Positions 41,257-51,700 of a stretch of DNA of 64,000 nt are shown one piece after another. The stretch comes from Lysinibacter cavernae (GTDB lineage: Bacteria; Actinomycetota; Actinomycetes; Actinomycetales; Microbacteriaceae), in the NCBI RefSeq assembly GCF_011758565.1, contig NZ_JAAMOX010000001.1, forward strand, positions 682,001-746,000, in the 5' to 3' direction. Both the position numbers and the translations under genes were made by a program. Every line of letters starts with the position of its first letter. Within the stretch, counting starts at the first letter, position 1. Under the pieces are notes generated by a model. The model saw only the letters and a list, made by a program, of their open reading frames with translations. It did not search any database and was not told the origin of the DNA.

Positions 41257-41585
41257 GCCGTTATCTCTTTCGTTACAGTGGGGTCAATAAAAATGTCGCC
41301 GTCTTGGATCTGAATCTCGTAGACGGGTACGGGTTCGTACGCGGGAAGGTTCATAGGCTTTCCCGACTTGAGTGAGAATGCCGAGCCATGGGCCCAGCAC
41401 TCGAGGGTGTCGCCCTCAACAAAGCCTTCGGAAAGGCTAATTTCGCCGTGCGTGCAGGTATCGCCGATAGCGTGCACGTCGCCAGCTGAGTCTTTCACGA
41501 CAGCGATTGGTACGCCCTCGAGAACGACGCGCTGGGCTTGATTCATGGGGAGCTCGTCGACCGAGCACACGCGAGTAAGTGCCAC
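41253..41585 (-). CDS. Rieske-type ferredoxin in suf operon
   Basis: Small [2Fe-2S] Rieske ferredoxin, 110 residues. Ligands are C-x-H in DTCTHGEISL (about residue 43) and C-x2-H in ECWAHGSAF (about 62), the non-heme oxygenase ferredoxin subfamily. The place between sufD and sufC is conserved in many actinobacteria, suggesting electron supply for cluster assembly rather than an oxygenase. It starts a few bases after sufD. Confidence 0.93.
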   Translation of the reverse strand: MALTRVCSVDELPMNQAQRVVLEGVPIAVVKDSAGDVHAIGDTCTHGEISLSEGFVEGDTLECWAHGSAFSLKSGKPMNLPAYEPVPVYEIQIQDGDIFIDPTVTKEITA

Positions 41586-41589
41586 GTTT

Positions 41590-42822
41590 CTAGCGCACCT
41601 CGAGGGACAGGGCCTGCGACTTGTTGAGCGACTCCTCGATGGCGTCGTTCAGGCGAGCCTCGAGTTCCTCGTTGCCGATACGCTGGATGACCTCAACAAG
41701 GAATCCGCGCACCACCAGACGACGAGCCTCGGCCTCGCTGATACCGCGCGACTGCAAGTAGAACAGCTGCTCGTCGTCGAAGCGGCCGGTTGCCGAAGCG
41801 TGTCCTGCACCTTCGATGTCGCCAGTTTGGATTTCCAGGTTTGGGATTGAGTCGGCACGCGTTCCGTCGCTCAGCACCAGGTTACGGTTCTGCTCGTAGG
41901 AGTCAGTGCCCTTCGCTGACTGCTGGATGAGGACATCACCGATCCATACCGTGCGTGCACCCTCGCCCTGCAGCGCACCCTTATAGGTCACGCGGCTTTT
42001 GGTGTGTGGCGCGTCATGATTCACGTAAACGTGTTGCTCAAGGTGCTGGCCGGCATCCGCAAAATACACGCCAAGTGCCTCAATATCGCCGCCCTGGGTG
42101 TTCAAGTGTGTCGACGGGTTGATCCGCACGACCTCTCCCCCGAGCGAAACAACGATGTGCTTGAGCTTGGCATCACGACCGACCGAAGCAAAGTGCGTCG
42201 CAAGGTGGTGGGCATTGTCAGCCCATTCCTGGCTGCTGACAACGGTAAGGTCTGCCTGCTCGTCAACGATGATTTCAACATTTTCGGAGAGCTCTGCCGT
42301 CCCGAAGTTCTCAAGGATAACCATGCCTCGGCTGAACTTCGTGGCGTGGATCACAACGTGTGCGGCGCGTGGGCTCGTTCCGAGGTCGCGGCGAGTGACG
42401 TTGATGACCTTGTGCTCTTCACCGGTTACCTCAATAAGAAGGGCCTCGTCGAAGTTGGTCCAGGCGTTTGCCGAGCCTCGCTCCTCAGGAACGCCAGCCG
42501 TACCGATGCGCGCATCGGTACGCGGAATCCACGAGAGGTTTATGCCCTCGGTGGATGCAGCCTCGTAGTCGTAACGCGAACCGTCAAGTTCGCCATGAAG
42601 CAGCGCATCGATGCGGTCGACGGGCGTGAGCTTCCAAACGGCCTCACGACCTCCGACCTTCGCGAAGTCAGCGACGTCGTAGGACGAGAAACGTTCAGAA
42701 CGCACCTGGACAGGAACAACCGACCAGCCCCCGTCGGAGTGAGCTTTGAGGCCGTGCTGTTCGCTGCCAACCATTGTTTCTGTCTGAGCAGGTGTTGCAG
42801 TAGTGGGTGTCGCTTGTGTCAT
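41590..42822 (-). CDS. sufD: Fe-S cluster assembly protein SufD
   Basis: Scaffold partner of SufB in the SufBC2D complex. 410 residues, usual length. The beta-helix core is about 130-340. The conserved region is HASATGRFDDEQLFYLQSRG (about 336-355), followed by EARRLVVRGFLVEVIQRI. It carries the same C-terminal core as SufB but fewer cysteines. It begins two bases after the sufB stop. Confidence 0.95.
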   Translation of the reverse strand: MTQATPTTATPAQTETMVGSEQHGLKAHSDGGWSVVPVQVRSERFSSYDVADFAKVGGREAVWKLTPVDRIDALLHGELDGSRYDYEAASTEGINLSWIPRTDARIGTAGVPEERGSANAWTNFDEALLIEVTGEEHKVINVTRRDLGTSPRAAHVVIHATKFSRGMVILENFGTAELSENVEIIVDEQADLTVVSSQEWADNAHHLATHFASVGRDAKLKHIVVSLGGEVVRINPSTHLNTQGGDIEALGVYFADAGQHLEQHVYVNHDAPHTKSRVTYKGALQGEGARTVWIGDVLIQQSAKGTDSYEQNRNLVLSDGTRADSIPNLEIQTGDIEGAGHASATGRFDDEQLFYLQSRGISEAEARRLVVRGFLVEVIQRIGNEELEARLNDAIEESLNKSQALSLEVR

Positions 42823-42824
42823 GA

Positions 42825-44243
42825 CTAACCGACGGATCCTTCCATACCCATTTCAATGAGCTTATTCAGTTCGAGCGCGTATTCCATCGGCAGTTCGCGG
42901 GCAATCGGCTCAATAAAGCCGCGCACGATCATAGCCATTGCTTCTTCTTCGGTTACGCCTCGGCTCATGAGATAGAACAACTGCTCTTCACTCACCTTGG
43001 ATACGGTTGCTTCGTGTCCGAGTACGACGTCATCGACACGAATGTCGATCGCAGGGTATGTGTCGGAACGAGAGATGGTGTCGACCAACAGCGCGTCGCA
43101 GACAACGGAGTTGGCGGAGTGGTGCGCATTGGCATCCACGCGTACTTCGCCGCGGTAGCCTGATCGACCTCCACCGCGGGCAATCGACTTCGCAAGAATG
43201 GATGACTGCGTGTACGGAGCCATGTGAATCATCTTGGCGCCCGTGTCTTGGTGCTGACCTGGGCCGGCGAAGGCAACAGAGAGCGTCTCACCCTTTGCGT
43301 GTTCACCAACGAGGAAGATGGATGGGTACTTCATAGTGACCTTCGAACCGATGTTGCCATCGACCCACTCCATGGTTGCGCCCTCTTCTGCGATGGCACG
43401 CTTGGTAACCAGGTTGTACACGTTGTTTGACCAGTTTTGGATGGTCGTGTAGCGAACGCGGGCATTCTTCTTCACGATGATCTCAACAACAGCCGAGTGC
43501 AGCGAGTCAGACTTGTAGATGGGGGCCGTGCAACCCTCGATGTAGTGCACGTAGCTTCCCTCATCGGCAATGATGAGCGTGCGCTCAAACTGGCCCATGT
43601 TCTCAGTATTAATGCGGAAGTAGGCCTGCAGCGGAATCTCAACCGACACACCCTTTGGGACATACACAAACGACCCACCAGACCACGCCGCCGTGTTGAG
43701 CGCGGCAAACTTATTGTCGCCAGCAGGGATTACGGTGCCGAAGTACTCTTGGAAAATCTCGGGGTGCTCACGAAGCGCAGTGTCGGTGTCAAGGAAGATG
43801 ACGCCCTGCTCTTCGAGATCTTCACGAATCTGGTGGTACACAACCTCGGATTCGTACTGGGCAGCAACACCAGCAACGAGGCGCTGGCGCTCGGCCTCTG
43901 GAATACCAAGGCGTTCGTAGGTGTTTTTGATCTCTTCAGGAAGGTCTTCCCAAGTCTGAGCTTGCTTCTCGGTTGAACGGACAAAGTATTTAATGTTGTC
44001 AAAGTCGATCTCTGACAGGTCGGCGCCCCACTGTGGCATGGGTTTGCGCTCGAAAAGCTTCAGTGCCTTGAGGCGGCGTTCGAGCATCCATTCCGGCTCG
44101 TTTTTCAGATTCGAGATGTTGGTAACAACACCAGGATTGATACCTCGTTGGGCTGACTGCCCAGCGGCGTCGGCATCATGCCAGCCGAATTCGTATACGC
44201 CCAAGCCATCCAGCTCTGGACGGTCAATCAGAATATCTGACAT
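42825..44243 (-). CDS. sufB: Fe-S cluster assembly protein SufB
   Basis: Main cluster scaffold, 472 residues. Conserved segments are [10 protein letters not shown] (about 85), the long beta-helix (about 170-400), [20 protein letters not shown] (about 231-250) with the scaffold cysteine, and [20 protein letters not shown] near the C-terminus. No intein interrupts it, unlike some mycobacterial SufB. It is the first gene of sufB-sufD-fdx-sufC-sufT; no sufR, sufS or sufU is in this stretch. Confidence 0.96.
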   Translation of the reverse strand: MSDILIDRPELDGLGVYEFGWHDADAAGQSAQRGINPGVVTNISNLKNEPEWMLERRLKALKLFERKPMPQWGADLSEIDFDNIKYFVRSTEKQAQTWEDLPEEIKNTYERLGIPEAERQRLVAGVAAQYESEVVYHQIREDLEEQGVIFLDTDTALREHPEIFQEYFGTVIPAGDNKFAALNTAAWSGGSFVYVPKGVSVEIPLQAYFRINTENMGQFERTLIIADEGSYVHYIEGCTAPIYKSDSLHSAVVEIIVKKNARVRYTTIQNWSNNVYNLVTKRAIAEEGATMEWVDGNIGSKVTMKYPSIFLVGEHAKGETLSVAFAGPGQHQDTGAKMIHMAPYTQSSILAKSIARGGGRSGYRGEVRVDANAHHSANSVVCDALLVDTISRSDTYPAIDIRVDDVVLGHEATVSKVSEEQLFYLMSRGVTEEEAMAMIVRGFIEPIARELPMEYALELNKLIEMGMEGSVG

Positions 44244-44557
44244 ACGTCAACTACCTTCTTCCCTTATCTAACCTGTATTAACAGGCCGGGACTCTTTGTC
44301 ATTCCCCGCATCACTGAAACGAACCAACTTCCGAACATGAGGCCCGGACAAGCCACATCGCATCAACCACAAGTCGTCTACACAGACCAGCTTGCAGTAT
44401 TCTGAGAGTGTGGATCGATTGGTCCACTGTCGCGATTTCTTCACGACTGCGGCCACATCACTGTGTGACTGCATCAACTCACCAATTCTACAGGTTTCAC
44501 CGGTGTTTGTGAGGATCGCATCGCTATTAACAGTTTCCATTGATATTGAGTTGAGAC
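44244..44557. other. Divergent intergenic region between sufB and ctaA
   Basis: About 314 bases between the starts of sufB and ctaA. No SufR-like or other regulator is encoded here. A minus-strand frame at 44268-44540 lacks a domain and its codon use does not look coding. Promoters for both operons are presumably inside; no clear operator was recognised. Confidence 0.5.
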
Positions 44558-45517
44558 GTGTCGCAACAAACTTCAGCAGTTCAGGGTCGATTTTCCTCGT
44601 TTTGGCAGCGCCTGCCAGACCATGTAGACAAACGAGTACGTGTCATCGCTTGGCTCTCGCTGATCGGCCAAACCGTCATCGTGGCAACGGGTGGCGCGGT
44701 TCGCCTCACAGCATCCGGCCTCGGTTGCTCAACCTGGCCAAAATGTACCGATGATTCCTGGGTCGCGACGCCTGAGGCTGAGTGGCACGGTGTCATCGAG
44801 TTCGGCAACCGGCTGCTGACGTTTGTGCTCGCGGCAATTGCGATCATCGCGTTCCTCTACATCCTGCGCTTCCGTAAGCAACGACCAGATCTCTTCTGGA
44901 TCACGTTCTCACTTGGCATGGCCATCCCTGCGCAGGCAGTTATTGGCGGCATCACCGTGCTCACGGGCCTCAACCCCTATATTGTCGGGCTGCACTTCAT
45001 CGTTTCTGCGGCGCTCGTCATTTTGGGTACGGTCTTTGTCTACCGGGTCTATCAGGGCCGCGGCGGGGCGTTGGATGTCGATCCGCTCGTTGCTGGCCTC
45101 GCCTGGCTCGTCGCTCTTGCCTCGGTTGTCACCGTTGTCATTGGCATTTTGACCACTGGCGCTGGACCACACGCTGGACACGACGGCAAAGCGGATGACG
45201 CGCCCGTCGTGCGAAACGGTTTTGACGCCATTCTGATGCAACACGTTCATGCCTACCCTGCGTACATCATGTTGGGCCTGAGCGTGCTTCTGCTGATCGT
45301 GCTCATCGTGAAGAAACGCGGCGTCAGCATTCGCTTCACCGCTGCCCTCATCGGCGTCACGATCGTGCAGATCATCGTTGGCGTATCGCAGGCCCGTCTT
45401 GGACTCCCCGAATTGCTCGTTGGCATTCACATGGTCCTGGCCTGCGTCACGCTCTCTGGCGTCACCGCGGTTATCCTGTCGCTTTCAACGTCGCGACAAC
45501 ACACGAAGGTTTCCTAG
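44558..45517 (+). CDS. ctaA: Heme A synthase (COX15/CtaA)
   Basis: Oxidises the C8 methyl of heme O to make heme A for aa3 oxidase. 319 residues, eight membrane helices, GTG start. The first conserved segment is GGAVRLTASGLGCSTWPKC (about 45-63), with the cysteine pair of the first extracytoplasmic loop; His ligands lie in EFGNRLLTF, VGLHFIVS, QHVHAYPAY and VGIHMVLA. It is convergent with ctaB, which makes its substrate. Confidence 0.94.
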   Translation: MSQQTSAVQGRFSSFWQRLPDHVDKRVRVIAWLSLIGQTVIVATGGAVRLTASGLGCSTWPKCTDDSWVATPEAEWHGVIEFGNRLLTFVLAAIAIIAFLYILRFRKQRPDLFWITFSLGMAIPAQAVIGGITVLTGLNPYIVGLHFIVSAALVILGTVFVYRVYQGRGGALDVDPLVAGLAWLVALASVVTVVIGILTTGAGPHAGHDGKADDAPVVRNGFDAILMQHVHAYPAYIMLGLSVLLLIVLIVKKRGVSIRFTAALIGVTIVQIIVGVSQARLGLPELLVGIHMVLACVTLSGVTAVILSLSTSRQHTKVS

Positions 45518-45522
45518 TCCGT

Positions 45523-45560
45523 TCGCGTTCTGAGCCTGCTGTTGCGGGTCCAGAACGCGA
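45523..45560. terminator. Hairpin between converging ctaA and ctaB
   Basis: TCGCGTTCTG (45523-45532) is complementary to CAGAACGCGA (45551-45560) with an 18-base loop. A T-rich patch (CCTTTCTG) follows on the plus strand. It is a moderately strong terminator candidate. Confidence 0.5.
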
Positions 45561-45577
45561 CCTTTCTGTCGGAGCGT

Positions 45578-46513
45578 TTAGCCAAAAACCAACGGGTCGA
45601 TCAAGACTGCGATGAAGAGCACCGTGAGGTAACTGATCGAACCGTGGAACACACGCATCGGCTTGCTGTCGAGGCCACGGATGGCGCGCGAGTACATCCT
45701 GTGCGTCTCGTAGATGAAATAGCTGCCGGACGCTAGCGCAACGACCGCATAAATTGGCCCCATAGGCGCAACAGGGATAAGTAGTAGCGAACACGCAACC
45801 ATTGCGTATGAATAGAGAATGACCTGGAGCCCAACGGTCGCTGTTCCTCTGACCACCGACAACATGGGGACACCAACCGTGGCATAGTCATCGCGGTACT
45901 TCATCGACAGCGGCCAGTAGTGCGGCGGCGTCCACAAGAAAATCACCATAAACAGGATGAATGGCGTCCAGCTAATGCTGTTGGTAACGGCGGCCCAGCC
46001 GATGAGGACGGGCATGCAGCCGGCAATCCCACCCCAAACGATATTCTGCGCCGTGCGACGTTTGAGGATCAGGGTATAGACAACGACGTAGAACAGTATT
46101 GCCGCAAGCGACATCGCGGCAGCAAGCAGATTAGTGAAGACCGCGAGCCAGACAATAGATGCGACGCCGAGGCTCCAGGCGAAGACAAGCGCCTCCCGGT
46201 CCGTCAGTTCACCGGTGACAAGCGGTCTATTCTTCGTCCGATTCATGAATCGGTCGATGTCTCGGTCGAAGTAGCAGTTGAACGCGCCAGCCGAACCGGC
46301 GCTTGCCGCTCCCCCGATAAAGGTGGCGAGGATAAGCCAGAGGCTTGGCATACCGCGCTCCGCCAAGATCATGGTTGGCACCGTCACGACCAGAAGCAAT
46401 TCGACGACGCGAGGCTTGGTGAGTGAAAGATACGCTGCCAGCTTTCGCTGTAGGCCGGGTCGAACACGCCGATTCGGCGACTGGTTACTGATCGTTTCAC
46501 GTACCGTACTCAT
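45578..46513 (-). CDS. ctaB: Protoheme IX farnesyltransferase (heme O synthase)
   Basis: Prenyltransferase that attaches farnesyl to heme B. 311 residues from the ATG at 46513; a GTG seven codons upstream is also possible and neither has a strong ribosome site. It has nine hydrophobic helices. The Asp-rich prenyl-diphosphate motif is [19 protein letters not shown] (about 78-96; N-x3-D-x3-D). The second conserved loop has [13 protein letters not shown]. It is divergent from tkt. Confidence 0.93.
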   Translation of the reverse strand: MSTVRETISNQSPNRRVRPGLQRKLAAYLSLTKPRVVELLLVVTVPTMILAERGMPSLWLILATFIGGAASAGSAGAFNCYFDRDIDRFMNRTKNRPLVTGELTDREALVFAWSLGVASIVWLAVFTNLLAAAMSLAAILFYVVVYTLILKRRTAQNIVWGGIAGCMPVLIGWAAVTNSISWTPFILFMVIFLWTPPHYWPLSMKYRDDYATVGVPMLSVVRGTATVGLQVILYSYAMVACSLLLIPVAPMGPIYAVVALASGSYFIYETHRMYSRAIRGLDSKPMRVFHGSISYLTVLFIAVLIDPLVFG

Positions 46514-46621
46514 ATCCGTATTAGTGTACGTCACAGCAACAAATCGACCGTTTTGTCCGCATGACAGGCCGGATGAATATCGATGTTGCCCGCAATGTAT
46601 GGCATTGTCGGTGGCCTAGGT

Positions 46622-46690
46622 CAATATAATGATGTGGTGCCCTTCTCTCGTTTTGGGGAAGTTTCGCCTGCGTAGGCGACGGCACCACAG
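46622..46690 (+). promoter_or_regulatory. Candidate tkt promoter and structured leader
   Basis: A consensus -10 TATAAT (46625-46630) is followed at once by a leader that can fold. TGTGGTGCC (46633-46641) pairs with GGCACCACA (46681-46689), enclosing a small hairpin TCGCCT/AGGCGA. The -35 is weak (TTGTCG, spacing 14). The start codon lies about 150 bases further on, a long leader for a housekeeping operon. Confidence 0.45.
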
Positions 46691-46790
46691 GAACAGTCGT
46701 GCTTCACATCACAATCACAGAGAACGCACGCAAACAGCCCTCAGGGCATTACAAAAGTGTCCTTCGGGGCAATGAAAGGTGAGTAACCAA

Positions 46791-48884
46791 GTGGTAGATC
46801 TTCAGTGGGATGCTATTGATCAGAAGGCCGTTGACACCGCACGCGTGCTGGCAGCCGACGCCGTCGAGAAGGTTGGCAACGGCCACCCAGGAACGGCTAT
46901 TAGCCTCGCACCGGTCGCTTACCTCCTTTTCCAGAAGGTCATGCGTCGCGACCCAAGCGATCAAGACTGGCTCGGCCGTGACCGCTTCGTGCTCTCGGTT
47001 GGCCACTCGTCACTTACCCAGTACGTTCAGCTCTACCTCGGCGGATACGGCCTTGAGCTCGACGACCTCAAGGCGCTTCGCACGTGGGGCTCGCTGACGC
47101 CGGGTCACCCAGAATATGGCCACACGAAGGGCGTCGAAATCACGACAGGTCCGCTCGGTCAGGGCCTCGCCTCAGCGGTTGGATTTGCCTACGCAGCTCG
47201 CTACGAGCGTGGCCTCTTCGACCCAGAAGCCGCACCTGGCACAAGCCCATTCGACCACAACATCTACGTCATCGCTGGCGACGGGGACCTGCAAGAAGGC
47301 GTCACGAGCGAAGCTTCGTCGCTCGCAGGCCACCAGGAGCTTGGCAACCTCGTTGTCATTTACGATTCCAACCAGATCTCGATTGAAGACGACACCGACA
47401 TCGCCTTCACCGAAGACGTGGCCAAGCGCTACGAGTCGTACAACTGGCACGTTCAGACGGTTGACTGGAAAAAGACCGGCAACTACGTCGAGGACCTCGC
47501 TGAGCTCAACTCGGCTATCGACGCAGCCAAGGCCGTCTCCGACAAGCCCTCACTCATCATTCTTCGTACCATCATTGGTTGGCCAAGCCCAAAGAAGCAA
47601 AACACGGGAAAGATCCACGGTTCTGCGCTCGGGGCAGAAGAACTCGCAGGGCTCAAGACCGCACTTGGGTTTAACCCAGAAGAGTCGTTCGCTGTTGCCG
47701 ACGAGGTCATTGAGCGCACCCGTGGCGCCATCGACCGAGGCAAGGCCGACCGTGCCGAGTGGACCAAAACCTTTGACGCGTGGGGTGCAGCAAACCCAGA
47801 GCGCAAGCAATTGCTCGAACGACTCCTTGCTGGCGACCTCCCCGAAGACTTTGACGCTGCGCTTCCCGTCTTCGACGGCGGCTCGTCAGTCTCGACTCGC
47901 GCTGCAAGCGGCAAGGTGCTCAACGCCATTGGCTCGGTCATGCCAGAGCTGTGGGGCGGTTCAGCCGACCTCGCTGAGTCAAACAACACCACTATTGCTG
48001 GCGCAAAGTCATTTGTTCCGGCAAAGTGGTCGACCTCAGAATGGTCTGGCAACGAGTACGGGCGCGTGCTCCACTTCGGAATCCGCGAGCACGCCATGGG
48101 CTCGATCCTCAACGGAATAGTGCTGCACGGCCCAACTCGTGCCTACGGCGGAACGTTCCTGATCTTCAGCGACTACATGCGTCCAGCTGTTCGCCTTGCT
48201 GCGCTCATGAACGTACCGTCCATCTTTGTCTGGACCCACGACTCAGTCGCGCTTGGTGAAGACGGTCCAACTCACCAGCCAATCGAGCAGCTCGCTACGC
48301 TTCGCGCAATTCCAAACCTCGCGGTCGTCCGCCCCGCTGACGCCAACGAGGTTGCCTACGCTTGGCGCGAAATCCTTGCACGCCGCGAAGGACCAGCTGG
48401 AATCGCTCTTACACGCCAGAACCTGCCGGTCTTTGACCGCGGTGAAGGCGCGGCCGACGGTGACACCTTTGCATCTGCCGCAAACGTGGCGCGCGGTGCC
48501 TATGTCCTCGCAGAGGCACCCAACGGAACCCCCGACGTTATCCTCATCGCCACCGGTTCAGAGGTTCAGCTTGCCGTTGAGGCCCGCGAACAGCTCCGCG
48601 GCGAAGGAATTAACGCTCGGGTCGTTTCAGCCCCGAGCCTTGAGTGGTTCGCCGAGCAGCCCGTGGAGTACCACGAATCTGTGCTGCCTACCGGAGTCAA
48701 GGCTCGCGTCTCGGTTGAGGCAGGTCTTTCTCTCGGATGGCGTGAAATCGTTGGCGACGCGGGTCGCAGCGTTTCAATCGAACACTTCGGCGCGTCCGCC
48801 GACTACCAAACCCTTTTCCGTGAATTTGGCATGACAACCGAAGCTGTTGTCGCCGCGGCAAAGGACAGCCTTTCCGCTCTCTAG
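46791..48884 (+). CDS. tkt: Transketolase
   Basis: Thiamine diphosphate enzyme of the pentose phosphate pathway moving two-carbon units between sugars. 697 residues. The GTG at 46791 (VVDLQWDAIDQ) is chosen because AAAGGTGAG lies seven bases upstream; a GTG at 46779 sits on that ribosome site. The TPP-binding motif is AGDGDLQEGVTSE (about 164) ending in DSNQISIED. Substrate residues include GNGHPGTAIS (about 29) and RYGG-like RAYGGTFLIF. The C-terminal domain is about 560-697. It begins the tkt-tal-pgi-zwf-opcA-pgl operon. Confidence 0.95.
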   Translation: MVDLQWDAIDQKAVDTARVLAADAVEKVGNGHPGTAISLAPVAYLLFQKVMRRDPSDQDWLGRDRFVLSVGHSSLTQYVQLYLGGYGLELDDLKALRTWGSLTPGHPEYGHTKGVEITTGPLGQGLASAVGFAYAARYERGLFDPEAAPGTSPFDHNIYVIAGDGDLQEGVTSEASSLAGHQELGNLVVIYDSNQISIEDDTDIAFTEDVAKRYESYNWHVQTVDWKKTGNYVEDLAELNSAIDAAKAVSDKPSLIILRTIIGWPSPKKQNTGKIHGSALGAEELAGLKTALGFNPEESFAVADEVIERTRGAIDRGKADRAEWTKTFDAWGAANPERKQLLERLLAGDLPEDFDAALPVFDGGSSVSTRAASGKVLNAIGSVMPELWGGSADLAESNNTTIAGAKSFVPAKWSTSEWSGNEYGRVLHFGIREHAMGSILNGIVLHGPTRAYGGTFLIFSDYMRPAVRLAALMNVPSIFVWTHDSVALGEDGPTHQPIEQLATLRAIPNLAVVRPADANEVAYAWREILARREGPAGIALTRQNLPVFDRGEGAADGDTFASAANVARGAYVLAEAPNGTPDVILIATGSEVQLAVEAREQLRGEGINARVVSAPSLEWFAEQPVEYHESVLPTGVKARVSVEAGLSLGWREIVGDAGRSVSIEHFGASADYQTLFREFGMTTEAVVAAAKDSLSAL

Positions 48885-48914
48885 CGGGCGGCCTGATCAA
48901 AAGGAATACAGAAC

Positions 48915-50024
48915 ATGACTAAGACACCTACCGCCGCACTCAGCACGGCCGGCGTAAGCATTTGGCTTGACGACCTCTCACGCAGCCGCATCAACTCCGG
49001 AGACCTTCAGCGTCTCATCGCAGAACGCAACGTTGTTGGTGTGACCACCAACCCGACCATCTTTGCCGGGGCACTCTCGAACGGTGAGTCCTACGCTGAG
49101 CAGGTTGCTGAGCTCGCTCAGGCCGGGGCGGACGCGTCACGCGCCGTCTTCGAGATCACAACCGACGACGTCGCAGCTGCTTCGCAGGTTTTTGCCGACA
49201 TCTATAACACAACAGAGGGCTATGACGGCCGTGTCTCGATTGAGGTCGAGCCTGGTCTCGCTCATGACGCAGCCGGAACCATTGCACAAGCCAAAGAGCT
49301 GTGGGCAAAGGTTAACCAGCCGAACGCCATGATCAAGATTCCCGCAACCCTTGCAGGACTTGAGGCCATCACCGAAGTGATTGGCTTGGGAATCAGCGTC
49401 AACGTCACGCTCATCTTCAGCCTTGAGCGCTACCGAGCCGTGATCAATGCCTTCCTTGGCGGACTCGAAAAGGCCCGCGCCGCTGGAATCGACCTGTCAA
49501 ACATCCACTCGGTTGCTTCCTTCTTCGTTTCTCGTGTTGACCTCGAGATCGACAACCGCCTGACAGCAGTTGGCACAGACGAGGCCCTTGCGCTCAAGAG
49601 TAAGGCTGGCGTTGCAAACGCTCAGCTTGCCTACCAGGTCTACGAGCAGGCTTTCGAGAGCGAGCGCGCGAAGGGACTCCTCGCCGCAGGCGCACGTCGC
49701 CAGCGCCCGCTGTGGGCCTCTACCGGCGTGAAAGACCCAGCACTCCCCGACACCATGTACGTCACTGGACTTGTGGCCCCTGGCGTTGTCAACACCATGC
49801 CCGAGAAGACGCTTGAGGCGACCTTCGACCACGGCGTTGTGACTGGCGACACCGTCACAAACAACTACGACGAGGCGCAGGCCGTTCTCGACGCAATCGA
49901 TGCCGTTGGCGTTTCCTACACAGAGGCGACCAACAAGCTCGAAACCGAAGGCGTCGAGAAGTTCATCGTTTCGTGGAATGAACTCCTCGAGACCGTTGAT
50001 GCAGCGCTGAAGGATGCACGATGA
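48915..50024 (+). CDS. tal: Transaldolase
   Basis: Moves a dihydroxyacetone unit between sugar phosphates in the non-oxidative pentose phosphate pathway. 369 residues, the long actinobacterial form. The Schiff-base lysine is in [15 protein letters not shown] (about 140). Other conserved stretches are [11 protein letters not shown] (about 44), [15 protein letters not shown] (about 161) and [17 protein letters not shown] (about 197). It begins 30 bases after tkt and overlaps pgi by four. Confidence 0.96.
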   Translation: MTKTPTAALSTAGVSIWLDDLSRSRINSGDLQRLIAERNVVGVTTNPTIFAGALSNGESYAEQVAELAQAGADASRAVFEITTDDVAAASQVFADIYNTTEGYDGRVSIEVEPGLAHDAAGTIAQAKELWAKVNQPNAMIKIPATLAGLEAITEVIGLGISVNVTLIFSLERYRAVINAFLGGLEKARAAGIDLSNIHSVASFFVSRVDLEIDNRLTAVGTDEALALKSKAGVANAQLAYQVYEQAFESERAKGLLAAGARRQRPLWASTGVKDPALPDTMYVTGLVAPGVVNTMPEKTLEATFDHGVVTGDTVTNNYDEAQAVLDAIDAVGVSYTEATNKLETEGVEKFIVSWNELLETVDAALKDAR

Positions 50025-51685
50025 GTTCCACTACCGGGGGCGACTCACCCGACGAGTCAAATGTGAATGTGGCCGGCGCGGAAAACGTCATCTCCGTTGG
50101 AGCCGCGGTTGCCGAACGAATCTCGGCAACCGTCGCCAAACTCGTTGAAGACAAAGTAGCGTCGCGCCTCGCTGGCTCAGATCACACATTGTGGGGACCG
50201 GCCGCAGAGGCCGAAGCCATCAAGCGTCTCGGCTGGCTGTCATCCACGCTCGTATCTGCCCCCTTTGTTGACCAGATGGCTGAGTTGCGCGCAGAATTCC
50301 TCGACGAGGGTATTACGCACGTGGTGCTTGGTGGCATGGGCGGGTCAAGCCTCGCACCAGAGGTCATCACCGCGACGGCCGGCGTAGAGTTGACCGTTCT
50401 GGATTCAACCGAACCAGGTCAGGTCCTTGCTGCCCTCGCCGACCGTCTTGACAAGACCATCGTGGTGATCTCCTCGAAGTCTGGTTCAACCGTTGAAACA
50501 GACAGCCAACGTCGTGCCTACGAGACCGCGTTTGAAGCCGCTGGAATCAACCCCATCGATCGCATCATCGTGGTCACCGACCCGGGGTCACCACTGCACG
50601 AGTCAGCAAGCGCTGCCGGTTACCGCATCTTCCTCGCGGACCCTGCCGTCGGAGGACGATACTCGGCGCTCACAGCATTTGGACTCGTTCCTTCGGCTCT
50701 TGCCGGAGCGAACATTGGCGACCTGCTTGCGCAGACCGAACGCTTCCAGCCGCTGCTCAGCGACGACTCGCCAAACAACCCTGGTCTGCTCCTCGGTGCT
50801 GCCCTGGCCGCCGGCGCACCCGCCGTCGACAAAGTTGGGCTCATCGATAACGGCTCGACCGTTGTTGGGCTTGGCAACTGGATTGAACAGTTGATTGCAG
50901 AATCAACTGGCAAGCAGGGCACCGGTGTCCTTCCCGTCGTGCTCGATGCGGAATCCTTTGAGGCGAACCACGTACTTGCAGATGTCTTGCCCGTACGCCT
51001 CGTTTCACAGCTTGGTATCCCTGCTGTTGATGAGATTCAGGTGGCAGGTTCACTTGGTGCCCAGTTCATCCTCTGGGAGTTCGCCACCGCGGTCGCCGGT
51101 CGTATCCTTGGGATCGATCCTTTTGACCAGCCAGACGTTGAGTCCGCAAAATCGGCCACGCGCGCGCTGCTTGACAACCGTCCAGCACCAACCGCCCCGA
51201 ACTTTGTTGACCAGGGCATCCAGGTACGCGGCGATCAGAAACTGCTGCAGGGTGTTTCTACGCTCAGCGGGGCACTCCGTTCGTTGCTGTCGACGCTCAC
51301 GCCGCAGAGTTACATCTCGCTCCAGGCCTACGTCAACCGCGTTGCTCATCCCGAACTCGCCGAGCTGCGCGATGCGTTCGCAACCGCGACTCACCGCCCA
51401 ACAACATTTGGCTGGGGACCTCGGTTCCTTCACTCGACCGGTCAGTACCACAAGGGTGGAGCGCCAACCGGTGTGTTCTTGCAGATCCGCAGCATCCCAG
51501 ATGTTGATCTCTCGATCCCTGAACGGCCATTCACCTTCGGTCAGCTCATCACCGCGCAGGCTGATGGCGATGCGAGCGTGCTTGAGTCACTCGGTCGTCC
51601 AGTCCTCGTTCTCACGATGACCGATGCCGTACGTGGCCGCGAGACGCTCCTTGCCGCCCTCGCCGACGCGTACCGCTCCGCATAA
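50021..51685 (+). CDS. pgi: Glucose-6-phosphate isomerase
   Basis: Interconverts glucose-6-phosphate and fructose-6-phosphate. 554 residues. SIS fold with [15 protein letters not shown] (about 105-119) and [15 protein letters not shown] (about 150-164). The C-terminal half carries [20 protein letters not shown] (about 462-481). It differs from the enterobacterial Pgi type but matches the divergent form in actinobacterial pentose phosphate operons, where it feeds zwf directly. Confidence 0.9.
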   Translation: MSSTTGGDSPDESNVNVAGAENVISVGAAVAERISATVAKLVEDKVASRLAGSDHTLWGPAAEAEAIKRLGWLSSTLVSAPFVDQMAELRAEFLDEGITHVVLGGMGGSSLAPEVITATAGVELTVLDSTEPGQVLAALADRLDKTIVVISSKSGSTVETDSQRRAYETAFEAAGINPIDRIIVVTDPGSPLHESASAAGYRIFLADPAVGGRYSALTAFGLVPSALAGANIGDLLAQTERFQPLLSDDSPNNPGLLLGAALAAGAPAVDKVGLIDNGSTVVGLGNWIEQLIAESTGKQGTGVLPVVLDAESFEANHVLADVLPVRLVSQLGIPAVDEIQVAGSLGAQFILWEFATAVAGRILGIDPFDQPDVESAKSATRALLDNRPAPTAPNFVDQGIQVRGDQKLLQGVSTLSGALRSLLSTLTPQSYISLQAYVNRVAHPELAELRDAFATATHRPTTFGWGPRFLHSTGQYHKGGAPTGVFLQIRSIPDVDLSIPERPFTFGQLITAQADGDASVLESLGRPVLVLTMTDAVRGRETLLAALADAYRSA

Positions 51686-51700
51686 TTCAGAAAGGTCTTC

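Noticed and set aside
42004-42828. 274-codon plus-strand open frame opposite sufD
   Set aside because: Antisense shadow of sufD, which is intact and operonic.
44268-44540. 90-codon minus-strand frame upstream of sufB as a possible regulator
   Set aside because: It has no helix-turn-helix or Fe-S cysteine pattern, and its codon use is unlike the neighbouring genes.
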